From Kalaharituber pfeilii (Eukaryota; Ascomycota; Pezizomycetes; Pezizales; Pezizaceae): 64,000 nucleotides of DNA. A model generated the notes under the pieces. It was not told where the DNA came from. It worked only from the letters and a program-made list of their open reading frames with translations, and did not search any database. Location: the NCBI GenBank assembly GCA_015179045.1, contig WHUZ01000039.1:186001-250000 (forward strand), given 5' to 3'. Below are positions 35,685 to 48,952 of this stretch, piece after piece; the first letter of the stretch is position 1, and each line of letters begins with the position of its first letter. A program made the position numbers and the translations under genes.

Positions 35685-37447
35685 ATGCTCTCGCGAATAG
35701 CTCTGGCGCGGGCTGCGCTGCTCCGGCGGTCGCGGGGGGGAGTCAGCGCACTGGCACTGGCCGGCAATGCCGGTGGAGTTGGCGTGAGGCTGCGCACGCA
35801 GCCGGTGCCTGCGCTGCGACAGCATACACGGATGCTGTTTAATACCTACCGCCGCCGCGTCGAGCACGACCGCAAGACGGGGGTTTGGCAGTCCCAGCGG
35901 CTTCCGATCATTGCTGCTATTCTCACGTAAACTCCCCACGCATCTGCCCTCATGCCCTCGGCTAACCACCCCCCCCCCCCCAGAACTACCCTCGGCCTCC
36001 TCCTAGTCCTCTACGGATACACCACCTACCATCAATGGTCGCTCCGCACGCTGCACAACTTCCCCCCCTCCGTCGCCAAGGAGCTGCGGCGGGCCCTGTA
36101 CTACTCCCGCAGCCCCTCCGACACCGTCTCGTACAACCCCAAGGAGGCCATCCGGCACTTTGTCGCCGCGCTGGAGCTGGCCCAAGAGGAGGGCATGCAT
36201 CCGCTGAGCAGAGAGGTTACGGGGATCAAGATTGAGGTGGCGCGAGTCTGCGAGGTGTGCGGGAGGAGGGACAAGGCGGTGGAGGTGCTGAGGGAGGTGT
36301 GGAGCGGCTTGAGGCACGGGGTGGAGGTGTGGGATCGCAAGGTGGAGGCGGGAGAGGAGGTTATACGCCCGTCGAGTACGGTGGGCAAGGAGCGTGCTCG
36401 GCAGGACGCAGCGCCCCTGCTGGCTGCTGAGGAGCCAGCGCAACCGCACCCGCAGCCGGAGCAACAAAACACCTGGTCCCTCGAACTCGAGCGCAACGCC
36501 CTTCTCCGCCGCTACGTCGAGACCGGGATCAAACTCGGCAGCCTCCTCCTGAGCGACTGGGGCGCGGATACCGAGGATGCGTCCGGCATGGGCCAGAAGC
36601 ACCGTCTCCAGGAGGGCGAGCGGGTGCTGGAGGTCACCACGGAGGCAATCATCCGCCAGCAGCGCAGGCACGAGAACATGCTTTCAAAGTTCGCTGAAGA
36701 GAGGCTGAAGGAGGGGCATAAAGAGGGGGTGCCGGATCCGGTGGCGGAGATTGCGAGGGGCACAAGTTTGATGAGGATGTGGGGGATTGGTGGGGAGGAC
36801 GAGGACGAGGTGCCGCGGTCGAGCGTGAATTATGGGTGGTTGACGCCGGTGGAGATGGCGGCTGCGTTTGAGGGTAATGCACCCGGTGTTGTATTATCCC
36901 GCGTTCGAAGGCTAACCAAACCGAACCCACCGCAGTCCTAGCAACGCATTACCTCAGCACCTCTCGCCCGTCGCTCGCCGCCCCGCTCCTCATGCATGCA
37001 GTGCACACCATATACCCCGAGCAGCAGACCTCCCCGCACCAAATCCTCTCCGGCTCGCCCTCCGACACCGTGACCCTGTGCCGCGCCGCGCACCTCATGA
37101 ACTCGCTCTCCGCCGCGCTCGCCGAGCTGCCGTCGGACCCGTCCCCACCCTCCGCATCTTCATCCCCAGCCGACGCGGCGGTGTTTTGGTCCACGCTGTC
37201 GCGGTCGCTGACGTCTCCGGGGCCGGCGACGCCGGCGGGCGTGAGGAGGGTGCTGGAGCGCGAGGAGGAGTGCGTGCAGGCGCGCATCACGGCGGGGTTG
37301 AATTTGGCGGAGCTGAGGCTGAGGAAGGGGGAGGTGCAGGGTGCCAGGGAGGGGTTTGGGAAGGCGGCGGAGGAGGCGAGGAGGGTGAGGTGGGAGGAGG
37401 GGGTGGTGAGGGGGAAAGAAGGGGTGGAGAGGTGCAGAGGGGAGTGA
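35685..37447 (+). CDS. MGR3-like TPR protein of the mitochondrial i-AAA protease
   Basis: Exons 35685-35926, 35984-36873, 36936-37447 join in frame to 547 residues. The N-terminus is Arg/Ala/Leu-rich without acidic residues (MLSRIALARAALLRRSRGG), a likely mitochondrial presequence. A membrane segment spans the first intron (IIAAILTTTLGLLLVLYGY). The rest is helical with TPR-like helices: YNPKEAIRHFVAALELAQEE, then VCGRRDKAVEVLREVW, and near the C-terminus ITAGLNLAELRLRKGEVQGA. This layout is that of fungal MGR3, which with MGR1 delivers substrates to the i-AAA protease Yme1 at the inner membrane. Coding GC is much higher than the flanks. The three downstream pseudogenes derive from this gene or its parent. 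Confidence 0.78.
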
Positions 37448-37659
37448 TGGTAGGTGGTGGTGGGGAGGGGGGGTTAGTGTGAAAAAGAGAAATATATTAG
37501 AAACGTCAAATTTGTGTATATTCGCGGAGGAAAAAGTGGCGTATTTGCGTAGATGGTGGTGGGGGTGGGGGAGTGGGAACACATGTTAATAATAGCAACC
37601 AAGTACAGAAAAAATACAGAAATGAGTTTTGTAAGGATTTAATTTTTTTTGAATCAAGT

Positions 37660-40600
37660 ACAGAAGATTTTATAGAGCCTAAGGGGACATCCTGCGTAGT
37701 GGTTACTACATTATGGTAGATTAAGGTCTGAATTTTGGATTAGCACACAGGTGTTTATAGAGTACTTCTAAGGGGGAGAGGATGGATATGAGACATTAGA
37801 TATATATGTAATTTTTTCAAATATCTTTTGAGTGCTAAGTACTGTGTTCTGGAATACTGTGTTTGGATGTTAGAGAATGCTGTTGAGTGGGGGGTGTTGT
37901 GGTAGGGTAGATTCTGGGTAGTGGTTACTATATTATAGTGGATTGAGGTTTGAATTTTGAATTAGTACCCCCGGTGTTTATAGAGTACTTGTAAGGGGGA
38001 GAGGATGGATATGAGGCATTAGGTATATATTTAATTTTAATTTTTCAAAGATCTGTTGAGTAGTAAGTACTGTGTTCTTGGAATACTGTATTTGGATGTT
38101 GGAGAATGCTGTTTAGTGGAGGGTGTTGTAGTAGGGTAGATTTTATATAGTAGTTACTATATTATAGTAGGTTGAGGTTTCATTTTTGAAATAGCACACA
38201 GGTGTTTATGGAGTACTTCCAAAGAGAGAGGATGGATATAGAGTATTTAAGTATATATTTAATTTTAATTTTTTCAAAGATCTTTTGAATGGCAAGTACT
38301 GTATTCTCGAAATACTGTATTTGGATATTAGAGAATGCTGTTGAGTGGAGGGTGTTGTAGTAGAGTAGATTCTGCGTAGTTGTTACTATATTATAGTAGA
38401 TTAAGGTTTGAATTTTGAATTAGCGTGCAGGTGTTTATAGAGTACTTCCAAGGGGGAAAGGATAGATATGGAGCATTTAGGTATATATTTGATTTTAATT
38501 TTCAAAGATCTTTTGAGTGGTAAGCACCGCGTCCTCGGAAACTGTGTTTGAATGTTAGAGAATGCTGTTGAGTAGAGGATGTTGTGGTAGGGTAGATTCT
38601 GCGTAGTGGTTACTATATTATAGTGGGTTGAGGTTTGAATTTTGGATTAGTATACAGGCGTTTATAGAGCCCTCTTCCAAGGGGGAGAGGATGGATACGG
38701 GGGATTTAGGTATATATTTAATTTTTCAAAGATCTTTTGAGTGGTAAGTACTGTGTTCTTGGAATACTATGCTTGGATGTTAGAGAATGCTGTTGAGTGG
38801 AGGATGTTGTAGTAGGGTAAATTTTGGGTAGTGGTTACTATATTATAGTGAGTTGAGGTTTGATTTTTGAAATAGCATATAGGTGTTTATAGAGCCCAAG
38901 GGGGATAGGATAGATATAGGGCATTTAGTATATATTTAATTTTTTAAAAATCTGTTGAGTGGTAAGTACTACGTTCTCGAAAACTATATTTGGATATTAG
39001 AGAATGCTGTTGAGTGGAGAATATTGTAGTAGGATAGATTCTGCGTAGTGGTTATTATATTATAGTGGGTTAAGGTTTGATTTTTGGATTAGCGCACAGG
39101 TGTTTATAGAGCTCAAGAGGGATGGGATGGATACGGGGTATTTAGTATATATTTGATTTTCAAAGATCTTATGAGTGGTAAGTACTGTATTCTTAGAATA
39201 CTGTGTTTGAATATTGGAGAATGCAGTTGAGTGAAGGGTGTTGTGGTAGGGTAGATTCTGCGTAGTGGTTACTACATATATAGTAGGTTGAGGTCTGAAT
39301 TTTGGATTAGCATACAGGTGTTTATGAAGTACTTCCAAGGGGGGAGAGGATGGATATGGGGTATTTAGGTATATATTTGATTTATCAAAGATTTTTTTAG
39401 AGTGGTAAGTACTGTGTTCTAGGAATACTGTATTTAAATATTAGAGAATATAGTTGAGTGGAGGATGTTATAATAGGGTAGATTCTAGATAGTAGTTACT
39501 ATATTATAGTGAGTTAAGGTTTGAATTTTGAATTAGTATACAGGTATTTAGGAAGTACTTCCAAAGGGGAGAGGATGAGTACGGGGCATTTAGGTATATA
39601 TTTAATTTTGATTTTCAAAGATCTATTGAGTGGTAAGTACTACGTTCTTAAAATACTATGTTTAGATATCAGAGAATACTGTTGAGTAGAGGGTATTGTG
39701 GTAGGATAGATTCTGAGTAGTAGTTATTATATTATAGTAGGTTGAGGTTTGATTTTTGAATTAGCACACAGGTGTTTATAGAGTACTTATAAAGGAAAGA
39801 GGATGGATACAGGGTATTTAGGTATATATTTAATTTTAATTTCTCAAAGATCTTTTAAGTACTAAGTACTATGTTCTCGAAATACTGTGTTTGAATGTCA
39901 GAGAATACTGTTGAGTAACAGGTGTTGTAGTAGAGTAGATTCTGCGTAGTGGTTACTACTTTATAGTGGGTTAAGGTTTGAATTTTGAATTAGTATATAG
40001 GTGTTTATAGAGCCTAAGGGGGAGAGGATGGACACGGGGCATTTAGGTATATCTTTAATTTTTAGAGATCTTTTAAGTACTAAGTACTGTGTCCTCAGAA
40101 TACTATGTTTGGATGTCAGAGAATGCTGTTGAGTGGAGAATGTTGTGGTAGGGTAGATTCTGCGTAGTGGTTACTATATTATAGTGAGTTAAGGTTTGAA
40201 TTTTGAATTCGTACATAGGTGTTTATAGAGTACTTCCAAGGGGGAGAGGATGGATACGGGGTATTTAAGTATATATTTAATTTTAATTTTTTCAAAGATC
40301 TTATAAGTGGTAAGTACTGTATTCTCAGAGTACTGTGTTTAGATATTAGAGAATGCTGTTAAGTAGAGGGTGTTGTAGTAGAGTAGATTCTGCGTAGTAG
40401 TTACTATATTATAGTGGGTTAAGGTTTGATTTTCGAATTAGTACACAGGTATTTATAGAGTACTTATAAAGGGAAAAGGATGGATACAGAGTATTTAGGT
40501 ATATATTTAATCTTAATTTTCAAAGATCTGTTGAGTAGTAAAATTATAGAGACTTAGAATACTGTGTTTAGATATTAGAGAATACTGTTGAGTAGAGGAT

Positions 40601-43250
40601 GTTATAGTAGGGTAGATTCTACGTAGTGGTTACTATATTATAGTGGGTTAAGGTTTGAATTTTGAAATAGTATATAGTTGTTTATAGAGTTCAAGAGGGA
40701 GCAGATAGACAGGACATTTAGGTATATTTTTTAATTTTTCAAAGATCTTTTAAGCAGTACGTACTATATCCTCGAAATACTGTGTTTAGATATAGAAAAT
40801 ACTGTTGAGCGGAGGGTGTTGTAGTAGGGTAGATTCTGTAAAGTGGTTACTATATTTATAGTGGGTTAAGGTTTGAATTTTGGATTAGTATACAGGTGTT
40901 TATAGAGCTCTCTTCCAAGAAGAAGAGGATGGACAGGGCATTTAGGTATATATTTAATTTTAATTTTTCAAAGATCTGTTGAGTGGTAAGTACTATGTTC
41001 TAGGAATACTGTGTTTGAATGTTGGAGAATGCTGTTGAGTAGAGGGTATTGTAGTAGGGTAGATTCTGCGTAGTGGTTATTATATTATAGTGGGTTAAGG
41101 TTTGATTTTTGAAGTAGTATACAGGTGTTTATAGAGTACTTCCAAGGGGGAGAGGATGGATACGGGGGATTTAGGTATATATTTAATTTTAATTTTCAAA
41201 GATGTTTTGAGTGGTAAGTACTGTGTTCTTAGAAGATTGTGTTTGGATGTCAGAGAATTCTGTTGAGTGGAGGATGTTGTAGTAGGGTAGATTTTGCGTA
41301 GTAGTTACTATCATATTATAGTGGGTTAAGGTTTGATTTTTGGATTAGCATACAGGTGTTTATAGAGTACTTCCAAGGGGAAAAGGATAGATATGGGGCA
41401 TTTAGGTATATATTTGATTTTAATTTTTAAAGATCTTTTGAGTGGTAAGCACCGCGTCCTCGGAAACTGTGTTTAAATGTTAGAGAATGCTATTGAGTAG
41501 AGGATGTTGTGGTAGGGTAGATTCTGCGTAGTGGTTACTATATTATAGTGGGTTGAGGTTTGAATTTTGGATTAGTATACAGGCGTTTATAGAGTCCTCT
41601 TTCAAGGGGGAGAGGATGGATACGGGGGATTTAGGTATATATTTAATTTTTCAAAGATCTTTTGAGTGGTAAGTACTGTGTTCTCAGAATACTATGTTTG
41701 GATATTAGAGAATACTATTGAGTGGAGGGTGTTGTAGTAGGGTAAATTTTGGGTAGTGGTTACTATATTATAGTGAGTTGAGGTTTGATTTTTGAAATAG
41801 CATATAGGTGTTTATAGAGTCCAAGAGGGATAGGATGGATATAGGGCATTTAGTATATATTTAATTTTTTAAAAATCTATTGAGTAGTAAGTACTACGTT
41901 CTCGAAAACTATATTTAGATATTAGAGAATGCTGTTGAGTAGAGGGTGTTGTAGTAGGATAGATTCTGCGTAGTGGTTATTATATTATAGTAGGTTAAGG
42001 TTTGATTTTTGGATTAGCACACAGGTGTTTATAAAGTTCAAGAGGGATAGGATGGATACGGGGTATTTAGTATATATTTGATTTTCAAAGATCTTATGAG
42101 TGGTAAGTACTGTGTTCTTAGAATACTGTGTTTGGATATTGGAGAATGCAGTTGAGTGGAGGGTGTTGTAGTAGGGTAGATTCTGCGTAGTGGTTACTAC
42201 ATATATAGTAGGTTGAGGTCTGAATTTTGGATTAGCACACAGGTATTTATAGAGTACTTCCAAGGGGGAGAGGATAGATATGGGGTATTTAGGTATATAT
42301 TTGATTTATCAAAGATTTTTTTGGAGTGGTAAGTACTGTGTTCTCGGAATACTGTATTTGGATGTTAGAGAATGCTGTTGAGTGAAGGGTGTTATGGTAG
42401 GGTAGATTCTGCATAGTGGTTACTCTATTATAGTAGATTGAGATTTGATTTTTTGGATTAGTATACAGGTGTTTATAGTGCCCTCTTCCAAAGAGGATAA
42501 GATAGACATAAAGTATTTAGGTATATATTTAATTTATCAAAGATTTTTTTGAAGTGGTAAGGACTGTGTTCTTGGAATACTGTGTTTAGATATCAGAGAA
42601 TGCTATTGAGTGGAGGGTATTATAGTAGGGTAGATTTTGCGTAGTGGTTACTACATATATAGTGGATTGAGATTTGATTTTTGAATTAGTATACAGGTGT
42701 TTATACAGCCCAAGGGGGTAATGATAGATATGAGGTATTTAGGTATATATATAATTTTTTAAATATCTTTTAAGTGCTAAGTACTATATTCTTAGAATAC
42801 TGTGTTTAGATATCAGAGAATGCTGTTGAGTAAAGGATGTTGTGGTAGGGTAGATTCTGCGTAGTAGTTACTACATATATAGTGAGTTGAGATTTGAATT
42901 TTGAATTAGCGCATAGGTATTTATAGAGCTCTCTTCTAAAGGGGAAGAGGATGGATACGAGGTATTTAGGTATATATTTAATTTTAATTTTCAAAGATCT
43001 TTTGAGTGCTAAGTACTGTGTTCTCGGAATACTGTATTTGGTTGTCAGAGAATGCTATTGAGTGGAGGATGTTGTGGTAGGGTAGATTCTGGGTAGTAGT
43101 TACTACATGGTCTGAATTTTGAATTCGTATACAGGTGTTTATAGAGTACTTCCAAGGGAGAGAGGATGGATATGGGGCATTTAGGTATATATTTAATTTT
43201 AATTTTTTCAAAGATCTGTTGAGTGGTAAAATTATGGAGCCTCGGAATGC
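37660..43250 (+). repeat. Satellite array, about 25 units of about 225 bases
   Basis: The phrase GGTGTTTATAGAG or a close variant recurs every 214-239 bases from about 37749 to 43133. Each unit also carries GAGAATGCTGTTGAGTGG, TAGGGTAGATTCTGCGTAG and TTTAGGTATATATTTAATTT. Units differ mostly by TG/TA and CA/TA exchanges. Units at 38430-39400 are nearly identical to 41355-42325, an offset of about 2,925 bases (13 units). The array is non-coding; two 92-codon minus-strand frames at that spacing are repeat artefacts. Confidence 0.95.
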
Positions 43251-44078
43251 TGTGTTTGGATGTTGGAGAATGCTGTTTAGTGGTCGTATTACTACGTCGT
43301 TGTGGAAATCGTAATGGGTTACCGTACCTGGTGTGGTACCTTCTCATTGGGGCAGGCAGTGATCTTGATGTGGGCGGGGCTGTTTGTGAACGGAAGAGTG
43401 TGTCCAGAGAGCTTTTGTCCAGTCGCGAATAAATTAGTCGCTTCGCGGACCGGCCAGCAGGCTGCAATGGCTACTAGAAGCTAGCGAGGAGTTAAGCGTG
43501 AATTGGAAGATAAAATAGCTACAGCATAGCACAGGCAGGAGTTTCGATCTCAAAAAAAAAATAAAAATAATAATAAGAAGAAGAAAAACTGATAACGAGG
43601 AATAAGAGAAAAAAAAAACAGGAAATAGGAAAATAGAAAAAAGACGGATCATCATCAGGGAAGTAGTGCGAGGCGCAAGAGAGAAAAAGAATTCAAGTCA
43701 TAAGATGAGCATATCAGGAAAGAAACCCACCAACGCATCACCAACTCTGTACCTAGGGTGGTACAAGCATAGCGACTCAAACAACAACAACAACAAAAAA
43801 AAAAAGAAAATCAAGGGAAAACCTGAAAACATTTCTGCGCATACAGGAGGGGGTTGGGGGTAGTGCGATACTTGTTTGAGCTAACCTGAAGACTCACTGA
43901 CCCCCGATAATATCATAAGTGCGGACAAACATACCCCCCCATGTTTCTCGTTTCTACTGCCATGGTGTGTGATAGGTGCGGGACTTAGTAAGAATAAATG
44001 ATGTGAAGTAATAAGAAATACCCAGGCTGGTAGCAACAAATTCCAATAGAAGAGAAGGAAGCACATGATTGTTTGCAC
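43250..44078 (+). repeat. Duplicated flank block, copy 1
   Basis: Non-coding block whose relatives lie at 48590-49405 and 58980-59440. All begin near GTTGTGGAAATCGTAATGGG (or a close variant) and contain AAGATGAGCATATCAGGAAA. It lies between a satellite unit and the next duplicated gene. Confidence 0.75.
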
Positions 44079-46253
44079 CTATTCAACGCTGAACCTGGGT
44101 CCATAGCGATCTCTAGAGGTATCAAGACCTGCGTCGCACCGAAACGGTAACCTCGCTCCCGGTGTTCCCCCACGAGATCCACGATATAGGAGAGTTGTGA
44201 TCCTGCGTAAGCGGATGTACTTCAACCCATCCCTCGCGAGGTAAAATTCGCCGTTGAAGCCCACATGCAAGTCATCATGCTCTTCAAGTTCCTGGCAAAC
44301 CAGCAGCCAGCGGCAATCCGTATACCATTGATGCAGGCCAGTATTGGGACAGGCTGTTATATCCACCAGAGCATAACTTTTTGATTCTTCAATTCCAACG
44401 TCAGGAAGAAACCTATTCCGAAGAGTGGAATGAAGGAAAATCGTAAATCCCTGGCAACAGGTTTTGTACATATTTCCACATCTTCTAAGTGTGCATGAGC
44501 TATAAAGTGACCTGTTGTAGAGGATTCCAGCGAATTCACCTGTGAAGAGCATTGCCTTCGGGTCAGGCTGAAGAATCTCATAACTGGGCCCCGCTCTTTC
44601 TCCCAATACCACGTCAGGATACCTCATGATCTGTTTCCAGCTTGGCCGTGCTGAAGGGTGCGGAAATAGCAGGACTAGGAAATGGGTGAAGGTAAGGTTT
44701 GGCCAACGTTGGTGGCCCTTATCAATGGTATACATCCAACAGTTTCATGCTTCATCAGGTGATTCCTTAGGGGTATAGATAGGTAGCATCTCAAGGTGAG
44801 GAGTGATGATCGATATCAGTCCTACTACTTCATCAACGTCATGTGTTGCAGACCGCCTTGCCATCTCTTTTATTAATTCCATATATGAGTGGTCCTGAAA
44901 ATTTGAGAGCTGTGTCAGGCGTTGACCGAGTGTTGTTTTACTATCAATCGTATTAGTTACCAGCCATAATTAATATATTTGCAGACAAATTAGTGTAAAT
45001 ATATAGTCCCCTATTGAAGTGGTAGAGAGCTAGGGTGCAGTGGAAGGGTATCATAACTACAACTCTTGATGTGCATATTATGTGCCATTGATCATATCAG
45101 TTGGCAAATACGCTGTATCATAGCCAAGTAGAAGTATCAAAAGAAAACCAAGATCAAATCAAAAATACTTGACTTTGCACTAAATGGATCTATCGCAGAA
45201 TTTTTTACTCCACCTACTAATACATTTGAGAGATGCACAGTTTCCTGCAATGTCCAGGCTCGATTCAGCCAGTGCCGTTGATCCTCCAGTTTCCAGTCTC
45301 CTGGATTGAAAGGTCTTCCCAAGCCATTAAAGTAGACAACAACTTGTGTTGCTTGAGAATATATTAAACCAATTGTTGGAACATCAATTTTCCACTCCTC
45401 CAGCCTGAGTCTATCCTGCTGTTCCCACTCTTGTAGTGAGTGTCTCTCATTTCAGAGATGTGGATAGCCAAATTCCTGGAATTACCTTATTTCTGCAAAT
45501 GTCCCATGCACGTCTTTGGTTCTGAGACTTGACAGGGTTGGATATGTATGCATTGTTATCTCTTCCACTCCTTATGAATCTTATATGGTTATCTGGAGTA
45601 CAACAGGTAAGACCAGCATCAAAGTGCTCTTCATGGAAGGCAAAGGATTTAGTAAAGGCACTCTAGATGAAAGCAAAGTGGAGTGAGTGTAGCAGCAAAC
45701 ATCCAACCCAAGCATGAACGAAACCGAACATATGCTTTTTGTAAATGAAGAATCGCAGCCTTTTGGTATATAACTCTTTATCGATGGTGATATATTTCTC
45801 ATAACCATTAGCCCCATGGCGCTCATGGATTTTAAATATAACCCTCAAGGTTACCGTAGAAGCACTGCAGCTTACGATTCAACTCTGCAACAGTGTATAA
45901 CCCACATGGGGTGTCAGCCTCAAGAGTTGTAAGTATGACAGCCTCTGCACCACCAGGATTCCCATGCCAGTGATAACGACGTAGTTTTGTTATGTTCTTC
46001 CGCCAGTCTCCTGCATGTTCGGGACAACCTGTGACTATCCAACGTCTATTTGGTCTAGAATATTCCCCTGACCACTGTTCAGTATACCCCTTCGGGGTTG
46101 CATAAGGATTGTTGGAGTGCGTATATTTCCAGTGGTTGCGCTCAGTATCCCCGTCCGAGGGTAAATAAGAAGCCTCAGGCTCAAGAAGCATATTATATTC
46201 TGGTTCTGGACGGTTGGACTCAGTATACCTGCTGAGGGGTAGGCCATGATCAT
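44079..46253 (-). pseudogene. HET-domain protein pseudogene (internal deletion)
   Basis: Homologous throughout to the intact gene at 49406-51833. Readable parts on the minus strand are YTEQWSGEYSRPNRRWIVTG, LRRYHWHGNPGG, TIDKELYTKRLRFFI, WKIDVPTIGLIYSQATQVVV, HWLNRAWTLQETVHL and the second exon (TLGQRLTQLSNF onward to 44079). Lesions: frameshifts near 45850 and 45660; a deletion at about 45460 that fuses GATGTGG to ATAGCC and removes some 80 codons including the first HET motif (AISHAW...LDVLCLRQ); a stop near 44750; and loss of the intron donor (TCAAGT where the intact gene has GCAAGT). Confidence 0.83.
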
Positions 46254-46500
46254 AGGTCAGCTATCGTATCTAGGAACTCAGGATTGGCACAGCTATGAAG
46301 TTGACCACTTTATCCCTACTTTTGTTCAATCAAAAAAGCAAGTAGACAGAGACATTCGGAGAGTGGTCTAGATCCACTCAATACCATTTTTGTGGTTGAA
46401 CGAGTGCATGGGCCATGCATTGCAAGGTGGGTTGCTCAGGCTATCGATCGCTGGTTGCGGGGTCATGGCTTGCCCCGCACATAATCTCCATTATCAAGAA
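46254..46500 (+). repeat. Duplicated 5' flank of the MGR3-like copies
   Basis: Similar to 55650-55905, including ATGCATTGCAAGG and GCACATAATCTCCATTA. It precedes the MGR3-like pseudogene in both places. Confidence 0.65.
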
Positions 46501-46519
46501 TAGCAGATGCACATAGAAA

Positions 46520-48250
46520 GTATATCTAGATCTAGATCTAGATCGCCACCTACGCACATTGCTCTCTCGGATAAATCTGGTGTCGTAGCTGGTGAATACG
46601 CTGCTCCGGTGCTCGCCGGGAGTCAACTCGTTGATCAACAATGGCACTGCAGCTTGAAGATCACACACCCTAGCTATACTTCAACACCTATCGGTACCGT
46701 GTCAAGCGCGACTGCAAAATGGGGACTTGGACATCCTAGCCAGCTCCTTCCCATCAACTCCCCCGTCCTCCTGCTCCCCCTCCCCTTCCTCTCCCTCTCT
46801 CCTCCCCCATTACCTCGCTACACCCAAGGCTATCTCCCCCAGACCACCGAGGCCTCCCATTAATTCTCTACAGCCTCTACAGCTACACCACCTACTCTGC
46901 ACAGCTTTCCCTCTATTATCAAAGAGTTCCCGCATGTCCTATGCATATACTACTCATGCAACCCCTCCGACTGCCTCCCAATAACCCCGTAAACACAATT
47001 CGGCACTTTGTCACTACTCTGGAGATGGCTCAGGTAGAGGGCATGATCCACTGAGTAGGGGTTCGTGGGGGATCACAGGGGATCAAGATCAAGGTCTTGA
47101 GGGTCTGCGAGGAGTGTGGATGGTGGGGCAAGCCAGCGGAGGTACTGAGGGAGGTGTCGATGGTGGAGGTGTAGGATAGAATGGTGGAAGCGGGATGCAG
47201 TTGGATGGCTCTCGAGTACGGTGGGGCATGCAGGAGCCAAAACCTGGAAACCTGCCATGGGCTGGACCCCACTCAACAGCAATCACAGTGAGCAAACTCC
47301 TGGACCCTCAGAACTAAATGCAACACTTTTATACGGCAGTACGTTGAGGGGGGGATCAAACCCAGCAGCCTACTTCTGAGCACCACTACTGGGTCTCGAG
47401 CGGTGAGAGCGCATCTGGCGGAATGGACTGGATGCACCGTTTCCAGGAGGGCAAGTGCTGGAGGTTACCACCGAGGCAATCATCTACCAGCAGCAGAGAC
47501 ATGAGTGTATGCTTTCGAAATTCGCTATAAAGAGGCTAGAGGAGTAAAAAGAAGATGGACATCCAGAGCCGGTATGGGGATGCAAGGAGTAGTATATTGA
47601 GGAAAGGGGAAAGCTGCCAAGGGGGAATGGTTGAGGACTACCGTGAATTATGGGTGACAGATGCCGATGGAGATGGTGGCAGTGTTTGAGGGGTGATTTA
47701 TCCAGTGTTTATATTATTATCATCTAAGCTTAAAAAAACTGAGATTAACCCATCTAGATGGAATACAGTCCTACCAACGCATTACCTCGGCAGCTTGCAT
47801 CTGTCTCTTGCCGCCCAGCCCCTGATGCGTGCAGTACATACTCTATACCCTGTGCAGTAGTCTTTGCCCCATGAATCCCTCTCTGGCTCACTCTCCGACA
47901 CTGTAACACTTTACTGTGCCCCTCACTTCATGGAGTCGCTTTCCACCATGCTCATCGAGTTGCTGTTAACTTCTCTACCATCATTTTTATCCTGAGCTGA
48001 CGGAGCTTCCTGTTGTTCCATGCTCTCCCAGTCCTGACAATTGCCTTGACTGTCAATGCAGCAGACATCAGGAAAGTGGTGGACAGCAGGGTGGAGTATG
48101 TGGAGGCATGCATCATGGCGGTGTTGAAATTTGCGGAGTTGAGGCTGAGGAGGGGGAAGGAGGCGAGGAGGGTGGGGTGAGAGGAGGGGGTGGCGAGGTG
48201 TCGGGGAAAGTGATGGTAGGTAGTGGTGGGAGGTGGGGTGGAAGGGGACT
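46520..48250 (+). pseudogene. MGR3-like pseudogene 1
   Basis: Aligned by eye with 35685-37447 in the same order: ACCTATCGGTACCGTGTCAA (LFNTYRRRV part), CAGCTACACCACCTACTCTG (YGYTTYHQW part), CGGCACTTTGTCACTACTCT (IRHFVAALE part), GAGGTTACCACCGAGGCAAT (EVTTEAI part) and GTCCTACCAACGCATTACCT (exon 3 start). Many stops, frameshifts and deletions remove any coding capacity. Many changes are C to T or G to A. Confidence 0.82.
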
Positions 48251-48289
48251 CGAAATGAGCAAGTGGAAGCAGAATTATAGTGTGCAAAA

Positions 48290-48913
48290 ACAATACTAGA
48301 AACGACAAAATTCTGCGTATCGCGGAGGAAAAAACGGCGTGTTTGCGTAGGGGGCCAGTGTATGTGTGTGTGTGTGGGGGGGGGGGGGGGCACATGTTAA
48401 TAGAAAAATGAATGGAAGTCATTTCAGAAATACAGAAATTATTTGACATTTTGATTTGAATAGCGGAAATATAGGGCCCCCGCAAGGGACGGGACGGATA
48501 CTGCGCATTAGGTATTGATTTCAAGATTTTGAGCGGTAAATCACGGTCAGAACACTGCGTTTGAATGTCAACAATTCTGTCAAGTGCAAGGTGTGGTTCT
48601 AAGTTACGTTCTACTCCGTGTTTACTACATGGTTGTGGAAATCGTAATGGGTACCTGGTGGTATTTTGGAATGAGGTAGGTAGTGATCTCGAGTGGACCA
48701 GTCTGTTTGCGAGTTGACCCGTATTCCCATGAATTGAGGAATTGACCTGGGGGGGGGGACTTTTAATGCTGAAAGAATTCTATTTTTTTAAAATGAAAAA
48801 TTAATAACAAAAAGGGCCCATCGGTTCTCGAGGCAGAAATATTCACCACTAGACTGGCTAGCGAGGCGTGAAGCATAATTGGAAGATAAAATAGCTCTAG
48901 TCAGGAGTTCGAT

Positions 48914-48952
<39 letters not shown>

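Noticed and set aside
39060..42263. Two almost identical 92-codon minus-strand frames in the satellite
   Set aside because: They fall at the 13-unit spacing of the array and reflect the higher-order repeat, with no start context or motif.
48916..48946. A run as the tail of another retroposon
   Set aside because: No LINE or SINE body adjoins it, and the paralogous sites at 43550 and 59265 carry shorter A-rich tracts at the same place, so it is an expanded microsatellite.
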